This document shows positions 55,240-64,000 of a DNA stretch of 64,000 bases, in pieces. The notes below the pieces were generated by a model, which worked only from the letters and a program-made list of their open reading frames with translations, did not search any database and was not told the DNA's origin. Source of the stretch: Sphaerulina vaccinii (taxonomy: Eukaryota > Ascomycota > Dothideomycetes > Mycosphaerellales > Mycosphaerellaceae); assembly GCA_022570795.1 (NCBI GenBank), contig JAKUDP010000005.1:124001-188000 (forward strand), written 5' to 3'. Numbering within the stretch: the first letter of the stretch is position 1; each line of letters begins with the position of its first letter. A program made the position numbers and the translations under genes.

Positions 55240-55962
55240 CTACCACTGGAGATCCTCACCAAATCTATCATAGAAATGTCCGCTGTCCTGCTTATTCCAC
55301 TTGGCAATCAATGGCAGCAATCCTTTGACGCTTTCCTCCGCACTTATGGCTCCGTCCTCCTTCCACTTCACCAGCTTTGTCTCTACACGGCCTGGATGGC
55401 ACAGCACGAATGTAACCTCTGGCTCATCGACGGCGAGTGATCGAACGATCATGTTCTGGGCTGCCTTACTTGCTCTGTAGGCATAACTCGCTCCGGCTGC
55501 TCTGTTTGGCATTTCGTTGTTCCCAATGCTTCCCATCCGCGAGCTCATCACTATTATCTTGCCCTTAGCTTGCCTGACGTTCGGTAATAGCGCTCGCAGC
55601 AGTAAGAATGTGCCAGCAGAGTTGACCTGAAAGGTCTTCAAGAGAGTCTCCAAATTCATGACCTCCATAGTCTCGCAAGCAGCTACGTTGCCAGGACAGT
55701 TCCCTTCCATCTCTGGCACCAAGCCCCGTATACCGGCGCAGTGCAAAACCAAGTCGATAGGTGTATCCTTGATCTTGGTAGTCAGGCTCTCAAGGGAGGC
55801 CTCGTCGCTCACGTCCACCTTGTATGATGTGGCATGCTCTGGGAGATCCACAATGTGCTCTCGGTCGACAGCAATAATGTTATTGCCTGGTACGTCTTGA
55901 TATGCTTCGATAAAGGCAGCTCCCAGGCCATTGGCCGCTCCGGTGACCAGTATCGTGGCCAT
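55240..55962 (-). CDS. Short-chain dehydrogenase/reductase
   Basis: Single exon, 240 residues, classical SDR length. It has the dinucleotide motif TGAANGLG near the start, DVSDEAS (conserved Asp of adenine binding), HCAGIRG in place of NNAG, the active-site Ser in VMSSRMGS and the catalytic Y-x3-K in YAYRASK. Then CHPGRVETKLVKW. An acidic residue (AVDREH) after strand 2 suggests NAD rather than NADP. These features fit C-factor-like SDRs of unknown substrate. It lies next to a rhodopsin-domain protein gene and an AsaB-like gene, so a small metabolic group is possible but unproven. Confidence 0.9.
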   Translation of the reverse strand: MATILVTGAANGLGAAFIEAYQDVPGNNIIAVDREHIVDLPEHATSYKVDVSDEASLESLTTKIKDTPIDLVLHCAGIRGLVPEMEGNCPGNVAACETMEVMNLETLLKTFQVNSAGTFLLLRALLPNVRQAKGKIIVMSSRMGSIGNNEMPNRAAGASYAYRASKAAQNMIVRSLAVDEPEVTFVLCHPGRVETKLVKWKEDGAISAEESVKGLLPLIAKWNKQDSGHFYDRFGEDLQW

Positions 55963-56953
55963 GGTGGAGTTGTGCGCCTTTAGAGAGCTCGCGCACCTCG
56001 TCGTTGCCCGCAGTCTTCAATGGCCCACTTAACAGCCCGGTTCCGGCGGACAGTAGAGGAGCTGTGCAAGAGCATTCGTGACTTCGAAGATAAAAACATA
56101 AGACTCACCGTACTCTATCCATGTGGAGATGTGGAGAGCGATTGCAGCCGTTCATCGCTGCGATGTGACGCGTTGTTGGTCGAACACAGGAGAGCTGAGC
56201 ACAGGAGCGCACCCTGAAATAGAAATGGAGAGCGCCACGTCTTGAAACCAAAAGTGGAGACGAAAATCAACCGCGACACATCACCTCATCAACAACAACA
56301 ACAACCACTTGCGATCATTATTTATGACATGCCCACGACGAGTACAAGAGCACGATGCTAGCGCCGTGCAATGATCGGAGCTGACTGTTGCTCCATCATG
56401 TTGTCTCCTTCCCGCTACCGGCTTCTTCAGCTCTGCCCTGCCTCCTTACGCTACCCATGCTTGGACACGAGCTGAAAAGTATGATTGACTGGTCAATAAA
56501 CGAAACTTATATCGGCCAAGAGCCTCTTACAAACTCAAGAAGCGATAAGTGACTCCGAAGCAGCATACTATTGACACTGTACAACAGCTTTCCTTAGATT
56601 CACTATAATGAACGGGACTCATTGGCTTCATCTATTGCGTCTGCTACCTGCTCTAGCACTTACCTGGATAGCCTAGCCTGCTGGTGCATGCTTTTGGCTT
56701 ACCCAAGACTCGTTTCGGCCGTCCGTGAAGCTATTACACTTGGCAAATGCCGCCACCGTGGCCCAGCTGGCCGGCATTTGCGGGGAATCAGCTTCCTTGT
56801 AACCACGAGGTGCTACGTCCAGGGACTCGCGAAGATTAGACACTGCCCGGCTTCTTTCCACCTCCACCTCAAACCACAAACAACACGCTGAAGATATAAG
56901 AGATCGACTGGCTTCAGGGTAGCCACCGCCATGCGCGGGTTCTTAGCGATGAG
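55963..56953. other. Intergenic, divergent promoters
   Basis: A 990-bp gap between divergent SDR and rhodopsin-domain genes. It contains an ACAACAACAACAACCAC run (56292-56308) and several CA/CT-rich runs, and no supported gene. Confidence 0.45.
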
Positions 56954-57916
56954 ATGTATACCGGTAATCATATCGTCACCAGACACGACGCGGTCCTAGC
57001 CAATTGGATATGCGCATCGCTCGCTCTGGCCATTCTCGTCACTCGACTTGTAACCCACTGGCAGCAACAGCGACGTTTGGACAACATAGCATACATCGTG
57101 CTATGCTCAATCGGGATTCTCGTCTTCAGAACAGTATGCAACGTCCTCATACTGCGATTCGGAACCATCAATACGCCCGGCGCAGAGAATGGTTCGGCAA
57201 TTCGTACTGGCAGCATCCTCGTGCTTTGTGCACGAGTCTTGGTGACGACTTACTACTGGTTGCAGAGCGCTCTACTTCTGCTGTTCTATCGAAAGATCAT
57301 GAGCCACATGCCTCGGATACATAACGCGATCAAGCTGTGCTGGATCGTACTGCTTTCAACGTGGCTGGCGGTGATTTTGGCGACGGTACTGGAATGTCGG
57401 CCAATCAATTACTACTGGACTTTGACCTCAGCTGGACCTCATCAATGCACGCGGGCGTACGGACAAATATTACTGCAGTGCGTCTCGAACCTGGCCATCG
57501 ACCTGCTGTTGCTCGTCATTTCAGGCCCCATCATCGTACAGCAAGCTCGACTCTTTCCGCGCAATCTGCAGCTTGGTTGCTTGTACCTTCTCGGTACATT
57601 TTGCATCATTGTTATTGGCCTGAAGATAGATTTCATCTATAGAGATGACTCGGTGCAGCAGGCGCGGAGCTTGTGGGCATCAGTGCAGGTAGTGGTCTGC
57701 ACGTTTGTCGCGAATATGCCTAGCATTTATGGAGCGGCAAATAATGCGAAGCGGCACCGTCAATCCATCGATAGTACATACGGTGGAACCAGGACTAGTA
57801 ACAGGGATCATCTGGACGTCACAGCACATTTGTTCAAGCCGCAGGTCTTACACTCCGAAACCTATGCAGAAGAAATGATCTCGAAGCCCGCGCTAGCACG
57901 TTTGGGCGTGACTTGA
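56954..57916 (+). CDS. Fungal rhodopsin-domain (Pth11-like) membrane protein
   Basis: Single exon, 320 residues with seven hydrophobic helices: ICASLALAILVTRLV, IAYIVLCSIGILVFRTVCN, VLVTTYYWLQSALLLLFYR, LCWIVLLSTWLAVILATVL, LLQCVSNLAIDLLLLVISG, LQLGCLYLLGTFCIIVIGL and SLWASVQVVVCTFVANMPS. The CVSNLAIDLLLL, FRRNLQLG-like FPRNLQLG and WASVQVVVCTFVANMPSIYG blocks mark the fungal rhodopsin domain (PF20684), the seven-helix core of Pth11-type receptors. This one lacks a CFEM domain and has a short tail ending in GVT. Fungal relatives take part in surface sensing, but most have unknown ligands. It converges on the AsaB-like gene. Confidence 0.88.
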   Translation: MYTGNHIVTRHDAVLANWICASLALAILVTRLVTHWQQQRRLDNIAYIVLCSIGILVFRTVCNVLILRFGTINTPGAENGSAIRTGSILVLCARVLVTTYYWLQSALLLLFYRKIMSHMPRIHNAIKLCWIVLLSTWLAVILATVLECRPINYYWTLTSAGPHQCTRAYGQILLQCVSNLAIDLLLLVISGPIIVQQARLFPRNLQLGCLYLLGTFCIIVIGLKIDFIYRDDSVQQARSLWASVQVVVCTFVANMPSIYGAANNAKRHRQSIDSTYGGTRTSNRDHLDVTAHLFKPQVLHSETYAEEMISKPALARLGVT

Positions 57917-58092
57917 TACACCAACGCCGGGCATGATCGCCACGATCAGCTGCATTGGCCACGGTCTAGCACTCTTCAAGCGTTTCAAGACCTGCATACT
58001 CATGAAGCAGAGGAGCTGCGAGGCGCAGTATAGAGGACATATCTTTTTGCGGAACGGAGCATAAGAGGCCGTCATCATTGTCAATACCACAA

Positions 58093-59077
58093 TTACTCTG
58101 CGTCCTGATCATCCCAAAACAGGAAACATCGACACTCGATACTTTCTCTTGGTGGACCCTCACTGGTCGATGCGAAAGCAGTATGCGGAGCACATTTTGC
58201 CGTCCCGTCATTCTTGGAATCGAAGCACTTGACCAGCAAACACTCATCTGGTGTCATCTTGGACGCATAGTACCATCTCTGCTTCGCGTTGTATGCAACA
58301 TCCTACACGAACATTAGCTTGTCTTCGTGCCCGACATTACCGGTAGCTGTCACTGACCCATCTCTGGACATTACGGCGCCGCTCCTCCTTGTCTGCATAT
58401 ATGCGACCATAAGCAGAGTGCTCTCCTTTTGCAGGAAAGGCAATATCGATGCCAATCAGGTCACTGTCTGGAGTTACGCTTCGCCAGTCACACACTGCGA
58501 GAGGATCTCTTTCAACGAGCTTTACTGGACGCCAAACATTGACAATGCCCCAACGATGCTTCGCTAACACCTCGGCGTCCTGTGGATACGCTTGCTCAAG
58601 TGTCTGTCGCGAACCCAGGAACCTTTGATCGACATGGCAGCTCATTGCGGGATGGAGTTTCTGGATGTACGCTCCGAGCCCTTCCTTGGCACTGAGTTCC
58701 TCGGCCTCCTTGACTACGTCCTGGAAAGTGCTGCGGCGCACCAAGTGTGACATTATTTTGACCTTGGAGGCGCCAGTCGCAGATTTCAACAGACTTTCGA
58801 CCTCAGGATAGTAGGCATCCTTGACAAGATCATCGTCCTGGAAGTCAGCGCCACGTAGAGAAGTTTGTCTCAGAAGGAATTGAAAACCATTGGCATCGAG
58901 GGTATAGTCCTGTTGAGACGATCGCAGATCCGTGATCTGGACCAAGTGAGGTTCATGCTTCCTTAGCTTGTCACCAGCTGTTCCAAGGTGGATCTCTCGT
59001 GGTTTGCCTGCAGGCCATGCATCTGGACTGTGGAAGTTGAGCAATGCTGGGACCGTGACCTCTTCAGCGTGAGGCAT
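58093..59077 (-). CDS. AsaB/GA4-desaturase-like oxidoreductase
   Basis: Two exons, 58358-59077 and 58093-58302, give 309 residues. VPALLNFHSPDAWPAGKPRE, DLRSSQQDYTLDANGFQFL, HLVRRSTFQDVVKEAEELSA, HVDQRF, the hallmark HRWGIVNVWRPVKLVERDPL, and in exon 2 AKQRWYYASKMTPDECLLVK, CFDSKNDGTAKCAPHTAF, PPRESIECRCFLFW. This is the AsaB/GA4-desaturase family, found in fungal secondary metabolism and proposed to hydroxylate or desaturate small molecules; fungal biochemistry is sparse. The donor is GTCAGT at 58357: the GTAATG 17 bases on would shorten the intron to 38 bp and break the frame. Continuous reading past the donor gives a false 246-residue protein. Confidence 0.88.
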
Positions 59078-59967
59078 ACGTCGATAGATCTAGCAGAAAA
59101 TATGATGATATTCTCGAGCTAAAGTTCTGATTCTAAGCTGAAGTACTGCTATATGTAGCGAGTGGCGGAAGTGGCGGAGCTTGAAAATACCCATGTCAAA
59201 GGTAAGATACGCAAATTCGGCCTGCCCTTTACCACATCAAAGTTTCTGACAATGGGGCATCAGGATCCGGCCGTACGCGTCGAGTGTACAAGTTGTGTTG
59301 CATATCCGGCTTGCAACCTACTGGCCGATCAGGGCGATGATCTCCATACAGCGATCAGAGCAGACCGCTTTATCATCTGCCGCGCCAAGCTATCTCCACG
59401 ACTCTGCTCAATGCAGGCCAGCAAAGCAGAGCTCAAGACTGTCCAAGCGGGCCGTTCAATTTGACACTTATGGACACTGGACCGGCCTGTGCTGTATGCC
59501 AGCGCTCACGGCTCTGCCTTCAAGGTTGTCGCCGCTTAGATCGAGAGAACGCACCAATGACGACTTCTTCAAGTGACTCCTCCATTATCGCCAACTACCA
59601 TGCGGTTCATTCCGGTTTGTGATCGACCACAGGCTGTACTTTGTCCATTTTCGATGTCACAGTCTTTCAGTGTGTAGCAGTCATCGCGCGATGTCTGAAC
59701 GAAGAGCCTCACATGGGCGACAGTGCTTCGTCTCGGTCACTAGCCGCCGGTCGAGCAGTGTCAGTCATGAGTTCGCATATACAATCAAGCGCAAGGGCTA
59801 TCGCCTTACCGCGACACAATAAACAAGGTATCTGGCAAACAATACCGCTTGCTATGAGGACAATTGCAATGCTTTCGCACACGAATCAGCATTTCCGTCC
59901 TCAGCTTGGGAACAGTGTATATGTCTAGTCAGCAAGAGAAAATTGGCCCACATCCACGAATTTTGTA
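59078..59967. other. Intergenic, divergent promoters
   Basis: An 890-bp gap. Frames at 59162-59464 and 59641-59928 lack an ATG or motif. Nothing else is evident. Confidence 0.45.
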
Positions 59968-60465
59968 ATGCAGCCAGATCGTGCTGATGAAGACGAACAA
60001 GCAAGGCCACCTCAACAGGCCGATTCGAGACAAGATTCATCCTTCCCCATCGATACGAGTGACCACGATATGGTGACAGCCGAAGACAAGGCTCCAAGTA
60101 CGCGTCCACGACTCGCGGCGTCTGAGCATCCCGTATCACGCTCTACACGTCGTGAGCACTTCGCAAGGGAGAGAGTGCTCTGTCCTTACGCAGTCAGCAA
60201 CTCAAAACTCGCAAACACTCTCATCACGACAGACGATCCGGGCTGTTTGCGTCAGCTCAAGGAGTCTCCAGACGAAAAGCAGAGGAGAAAGCGAGAAGAA
60301 GCGATTGCTGCACTGACAGCCGATGTCGAAGACAGTGCCTATTGGAACGCCTTTATGGCACTGAATGACTACAACCGGGCTAGACCCAGCCAGTTCGAGT
60401 CGTCTGCTATTGATAGTGAAACTGAAAAGCGAGCAAGAGCTGCAGCATGGCGTCGTCAACGATAG
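59968..60465 (+). CDS. Hypothetical charged protein
   Basis: Single exon, 165 residues from MQPDRADEDEQARPPQQADS. The first 60 residues are polar and acidic, then VLCPYAVSNSKLANTLITTD, and a helical, highly charged part SPDEKQRRKREEAIAAL...WNAFMALNDYNRARP, ending in AAAWRRQR. No family is recognised. Start is an ATG and the frame has consistent coding composition, so I think it is real but small; a remnant is possible. Confidence 0.5.
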   Translation: MQPDRADEDEQARPPQQADSRQDSSFPIDTSDHDMVTAEDKAPSTRPRLAASEHPVSRSTRREHFARERVLCPYAVSNSKLANTLITTDDPGCLRQLKESPDEKQRRKREEAIAALTADVEDSAYWNAFMALNDYNRARPSQFESSAIDSETEKRARAAAWRRQR

Positions 60466-60603
60466 ATCAGGCTGAAAATATGCCGAACAGATTGTGTATT
60501 TGGACGAAAGGTAACAACTCCGTACGTAAGTATCGCGTTATAAGCAATAAAGCAAGGTGTGTATTGTTTTCCACCGACAAGTCCCCCTCAGGCAGTATGA
60601 TTC

Positions 60604-61763
60604 TCAAACTCCATACTGGCAGAACTTCACAGGTCCGTTATTGAAGATAACATTACACTTTGCACCTGGTGCACCGGGATTGGCACTGGCCACTGCTACC
60701 TATGAGAGCATTAGCGTAAGCACAAGAATAAGGTTTCCTACAACTTACAAGTGTGCTCGAAGATCGCTAGAAGAATCGATGTCAGTCGGAGTGCGAAATG
60801 TATGCTGAACGTACTTACAGTCGAAGAAGCTGCGGCAATCGTAGCGCCGGTCGCGGATGGAGTGTTGGCTAGTCGTGTAGCCATGTTTACCATTACCGTT
60901 CCGCCGCCTTTCTCTTGTAGAACCCCAGTCCTAGATCTCGCAATCAGTAATATTCTTCAAACTGTTTTACTAAATTCTTTCGTGCTCACTTTAGATAGCA
61001 CACGCCGCTATTGAATTTCGCGTTGTTCGCTGGGATGTCCTGACCAAGTTGCTGTATGAAATGGGTGCAAGGCGTAGTTGCACTGATTGCATTGTCGCAG
61101 GCGATCATGCAGTCCGTCATATTATAATAGCCGTTGACCGTCCCAGCGTTGGCGGAGTTGGAATCATAGCCACAACGAACAAGATATGGATAACTTTGCG
61201 AATCGGTGAATACCGTGTTGTTGTAGTAGGGACAAGGAAGTTGGGGCGTGCCATTACTGATCAACTCAGTAGCACCGTAGACGGTGGCATTGGCAGTGAA
61301 TTGACCAACAGTCCCACGGAAATAGCATCGGCCTGCGCCCAGCGTTGCACCTGCACGAGCGTCAGTTCTATGATCACTGGGCGATAGTGCCGCATACCTT
61401 ACTTGACTGATCTCCCAGGTAGTAAAACCCTCTGCAGTTTGGTCTGTTATCGCATCCTCTGAAGCATGCTTCTATGCCTCTGCCGTTATTCGAGATCGCT
61501 GCGTCGTAGACGAAGCCATCACTGTCTTGTGCACAGTGCACACCATATCTTGCACCATAGTAGTCGTCGAAGTAGCCGTTTGGATCGGCTTGGTTGGCCA
61601 GCCCGTTGACACATCCAGCATTCGATTGGGATGGGGTGGCGGGCACAGCCAAGGCGATGTTCCAGGTCTGGGTCGGGATATTGGTCGTTGCTTGCGCGTT
61701 GACCGTCGAAACAAAGACGAGTGTAGCAGCTGCAAGCTTGCAGAAGCTGAACGAAGAGCGCAT
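60604..61763 (-). CDS. Secreted cysteine-rich WSC/apple-like protein
   Basis: Six exons on the minus strand: 61403-61763, 60990-61350, 60819-60930, an 18-bp micro-exon 60749-60766 and 60604-60699 (five visible exons; first two 361 bp each), 315 residues, phases consistent. Signal peptide MRSSFSFCKLAAATLVFVSTVNA. Two repeats of a cysteine-rich unit: GIEACFRGCDNRPNCRGFYYL, and YYNMTDCMIACDNA followed by CTHFIQQ, resembling WSC/PAN-apple sugar-binding modules. N-glycosylation sequons are frequent (NNTV, NATV, NMTD). The end is ASANPGAPGAKCNVIFNNG and YGV. No GPI or transmembrane anchor. A cell-wall or apoplastic carbohydrate-binding role is likely; the specific family is not certain. Note: five exons are listed; no sixth is needed. 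Confidence 0.78.
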
Positions 61764-62524
61764 TGGACTGGTTCGCAGAATGACGATCTCAAGAGGAGGA
61801 GCTGTTGTTACAACTTTGCAAAGACAGGGCCAAGCAATAGGTAGTGAGAGGATGTTCGTAGCAGAGACTAACCATGAGTTTGCGAGAACATGCGATGATC
61901 ACCATGTCGACAAGTCCAACCCGCATTCCTGTCATCTTACCATTACCGCATAGATAGACGCCAGCCGCGCCTCCACTCTGCCATTCCAGAAGCTCTGTGA
62001 CCATCGCGAGTATCGCGGGCATCAGCCAACGACTACCTAGCATATGCTAATCTGTATGCAGTGCTGAAATGGCGTCAATCACGAAAGATCTGATATTCGA
62101 AGGTCGACGCAGGTTGTAAGAATCCAGAGCGCGAAGCTCATGATGACGAGGCTTTGGAGTTCCGATTCCACACAACCATCTCGAGTCATCGGCATGCTCC
62201 GGGCGAGTCCTCATGGTCTAGACGCAGTGCTTGATGGTTGATGAATGATGGGAGTCGAGTCTACGCCTTGCTTGCATGCCAGTCCGCCTCCGAACCAATG
62301 CCTAGAAATTCCTACTGGAAGCTGTTGCCCACTTAAGCAATGGCTCTGGACGCAGTCATGGCATTACTCCCATGACACTTGATTGTACACAGCTCCAGAT
62401 AACATTGCAAATGGTATGATGCGGAGGGGGAGGAGGTGTACGTGCTACAAGGCTAGTGTGGTGTTTTGAAACGCCAAGGTCATCTGCTCAACGCGTGTCT
62501 GCCTCACCCAAAGTTGGCAATGGC
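61764..62524. other. Intergenic, divergent promoters
   Basis: A 760-bp gap between the divergent secreted-protein and SET genes. No gene or repeat is supported. Confidence 0.45.
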
Positions 62525-63652
62525 ATGAGTTTCCCGTCTTCAACTTCTTGGGAGGTCCAGCAGATTGGAAATGCTGGACGAGGCGTGATCGCGACGCAGG
62601 CTATTCCTCGGGGTACATTGGTGCATGAAAGTGGGCCCTCGGTGGTTCATGTTGTCTTCAAGCAATACAGCAAGGAAACATGTGCTCAATGTTTCCTCTG
62701 GGATCGTGGTCGAGCTCTGCCGGTGCGCGAGGCTGACTTGGGAAAGGTCTTCTGCTCGACGGACTGTAGACAAGAATGGATGCAAGAGCACGGTGATGTT
62801 GGCATCGAAGCATGGCGGTCGTTGACTGCCTTTGTGCGCGGCGGCAAAGGAGGCAAGAGCGATGGGCTCGATGAGCTGATGGCAGACGGGGCCAAGCCAT
62901 GTACAAATGCCATTGGTGCAGCATGGCAGACTGCGAGTCGTGAAGCTGAGGCGATACACAAAAGCAGAACAGAGACAAATATATCGAAGCAGGAACGCAA
63001 GGATGTACAGGCGACATTGCGCAAGATCAGTCAAACGAAGGATCACGAGAAGCTCAGCTACTTCCTCTGTGGTGCTCTCTTCGACCGTCCTGCATCTTCT
63101 GGACAACGAGACGAGATACTCAATCTTGCTATGGACGATACGCCTTACAAGACTCAGCAGGAACTCGAAGATAGCTGCAATGCCTTTCTTCAGCTCACAT
63201 CGATCTTGCCTCTGGAACTGCTGCCACACCTGAGTCCGGAGCTCTGCCTCAACCTAGTGCGAGCCGACAATCATAACGCATTCGGCATTCGTGGAGGGGG
63301 TGAAGACAGTGAAGAGTATATGGGGTACGGTGTGTACCCATCTGCTTCTTACTTCAACCACTCTTGCGATGCCAACATACACAAGAAGCGCATCGGCAGA
63401 TCTTGGACGTTCTATGCTGCCAGAGACATACAGCCCGGCGAAGAGCTGTGCATCACCTATCTTGGCGGTGATGAGAAAGATCTCGATCTTGCTGGACGTC
63501 GCGGCAGGCTGGAAGACGTTTGGGGCTTTGTCTGTCATTGTACAAGGTGTAAGATTGAATCTGGATCTCGATCGCAATGTCATTTGAATACTGTAAGCCG
63601 TGTAGGTACAAGCTCTTCTCTTTCGGTTACCGACTTGAATCGAACGTCTTAG
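62525..63652 (+). CDS. SET-domain methyltransferase with MYND-like finger (SMYD/Set6-type)
   Basis: Read from ATG 62525 (MSFPSSTSWEVQQIGNAGRG); codons back to 62456 start with GTG and are leader. 375 residues in this frame. The split SET domain begins AGRGVIATQAIPRGTLVHES, is interrupted by a zinc-finger-like insert CAQCFLWDRG...VFCSTDCRQEW, and resumes with NAFGIRG, ASYFNHSCDANIH (catalytic NHS) and GEELCITYLG, then post-SET CHCTRC. That order is the SMYD/Set6 plan; substrate is unknown. The C-terminus is uncertain: a GTAAGC donor at 63594 with acceptor at 63652 or 63729 would replace the last residues, the latter giving about 70 more codons. Confidence 0.85.
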   Translation: MSFPSSTSWEVQQIGNAGRGVIATQAIPRGTLVHESGPSVVHVVFKQYSKETCAQCFLWDRGRALPVREADLGKVFCSTDCRQEWMQEHGDVGIEAWRSLTAFVRGGKGGKSDGLDELMADGAKPCTNAIGAAWQTASREAEAIHKSRTETNISKQERKDVQATLRKISQTKDHEKLSYFLCGALFDRPASSGQRDEILNLAMDDTPYKTQQELEDSCNAFLQLTSILPLELLPHLSPELCLNLVRADNHNAFGIRGGGEDSEEYMGYGVYPSASYFNHSCDANIHKKRIGRSWTFYAARDIQPGEELCITYLGGDEKDLDLAGRRGRLEDVWGFVCHCTRCKIESGSRSQCHLNTVSRVGTSSSLSVTDLNRTS

Positions 63653-64000
63653 CAGAGCCACTGATGCCAGGTACGAGTTATTTCAGTGATGTAGCTCGTC
63701 TCTTTGTACTGCTTACACGCTCCACAGTCCGCAACTACTGCAGTTCAGACCAAAGAAGCTCACCACAGCCTTACGGCTCAGGTCCTGCATCATTGGCACG
63801 GACTATCTGCAGAAGTGCATGCATCCCCATGGGCTTGCCAAGGAGAATGTTCTTGCCTGCAGGACTACTTCGCATCCGAAGTAATCGCGCTTACAATTAC
63901 CCCGGCTGCGACAGCACACTTAGCAGACCATCTCAATAGCTAATCTCGGCGAGACACACCAGTCCGGACAGTTCGGAATAGCTGACGAACTGTCCATTAC
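63653..64000 (+). other. Right edge, possible extra SET exon
   Basis: After the acceptor-like CCACAG at 63729 a frame stays open to TAA near 63941 (TKEAHHSLTAQVLHHWHG). It could be a terminal exon of the SET gene or a separate fragment. The remaining bases show no feature. Confidence 0.3.

Noticed and set aside
58337..58357. Continuous reading of the AsaB-like exon 1 to a stop at 58337
   Set aside because: The family C-terminus is in a downstream exon (58093-58302) and joins in frame from the donor at 58357.

Overview
The window is fungal nuclear DNA, almost certainly from a filamentous ascomycete (Pezizomycotina) and probably a Dothideomycete. The clues are short GT-AG introns of about 45-90 bp with CTAAC/CTGAC-like branch sites, Zn(II)2Cys6 regulators, a peroxisomal malate synthase, a fungal rhodopsin-domain receptor-like protein and an Afi1/SPA polarity protein. 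The placement below Pezizomycotina is inference. I support about 30 protein genes, roughly one per 2.1 kb on both strands, and rebuilt 17 of them across introns by matching donor, acceptor and codon phase. I found no tRNA, rRNA or CRISPR array.

Layout. 0.3-2.5 kb: prefoldin subunit 1 and, divergently, an alkaline ceramidase. 4.1-7.0 kb: a CTF1/FarA/FarB-type fatty-acid regulator. 7.6-10.1 kb: an FAH-superfamily hydratase-like enzyme divergent from the ribosome-biogenesis factor BUD22. 10.1-12.1 kb: a gene-poor stretch with a 26-bp tandem repeat, a TA-flanked fold-back element and CCTCGG motifs, leading to malate synthase (12.1-13.9 kb, ending in the peroxisomal signal AKL). 14.3-22.7 kb: a CREG-like secreted protein, ribosomal protein S30, a large RRM/RGG protein and an Fmp46-like protein. 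23.5-24.0 kb: a six-cysteine small secreted protein. 24.4-26.8 kb: a Mam3/CNNM membrane protein. 27.9-32.5 kb: an MFS drug transporter divergent from a C2H2 plus fungal-trans regulator. 33.5-37.7 kb: CLU1, followed in frame after its stop codon by 117 further open codons. 38.3-49.9 kb: a DUF2985 membrane protein, a SnoaL-like protein, Afi1, an EF-hand light-chain-like protein, a coiled-coil protein and a Cys-rich C-terminal protein. 50.9-55.0 kb: a SIRT4-type sirtuin converging on a Zn(II)2Cys6/Fungal_trans_2 regulator. 55.2-59.1 kb: a short-chain dehydrogenase, a seven-helix rhodopsin-domain protein and an AsaB/GA4-desaturase-like oxidoreductase. 59.9-63.7 kb: a charged hypothetical protein, a secreted Cys-rich protein and a SET-domain methyltransferase.

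Links between genes. The fatty-acid regulator and malate synthase, a known target of that regulator family, lie 5 kb apart, and the malate synthase promoter carries two copies of the published FarA/FarB core motif. The MFS pump and C2H2 regulator share a 382-bp divergent promoter. Mitochondrial function recurs (CLU1, sirtuin, Fmp46-like) but without operon-like logic.

Most noteworthy are the open tail behind the CLU1 stop codon, which holds a 12-bp VDEP minisatellite and a second copy of the CLU1 terminal NPKRR motif; a GC-AG intron needed to keep the C2H2 regulator in frame; several micro-exons (10, 18, 25 and 26 bp of coding sequence); the fold-back element; and the candidate effector. I see no clear prokaryote-like defence or mobile system.
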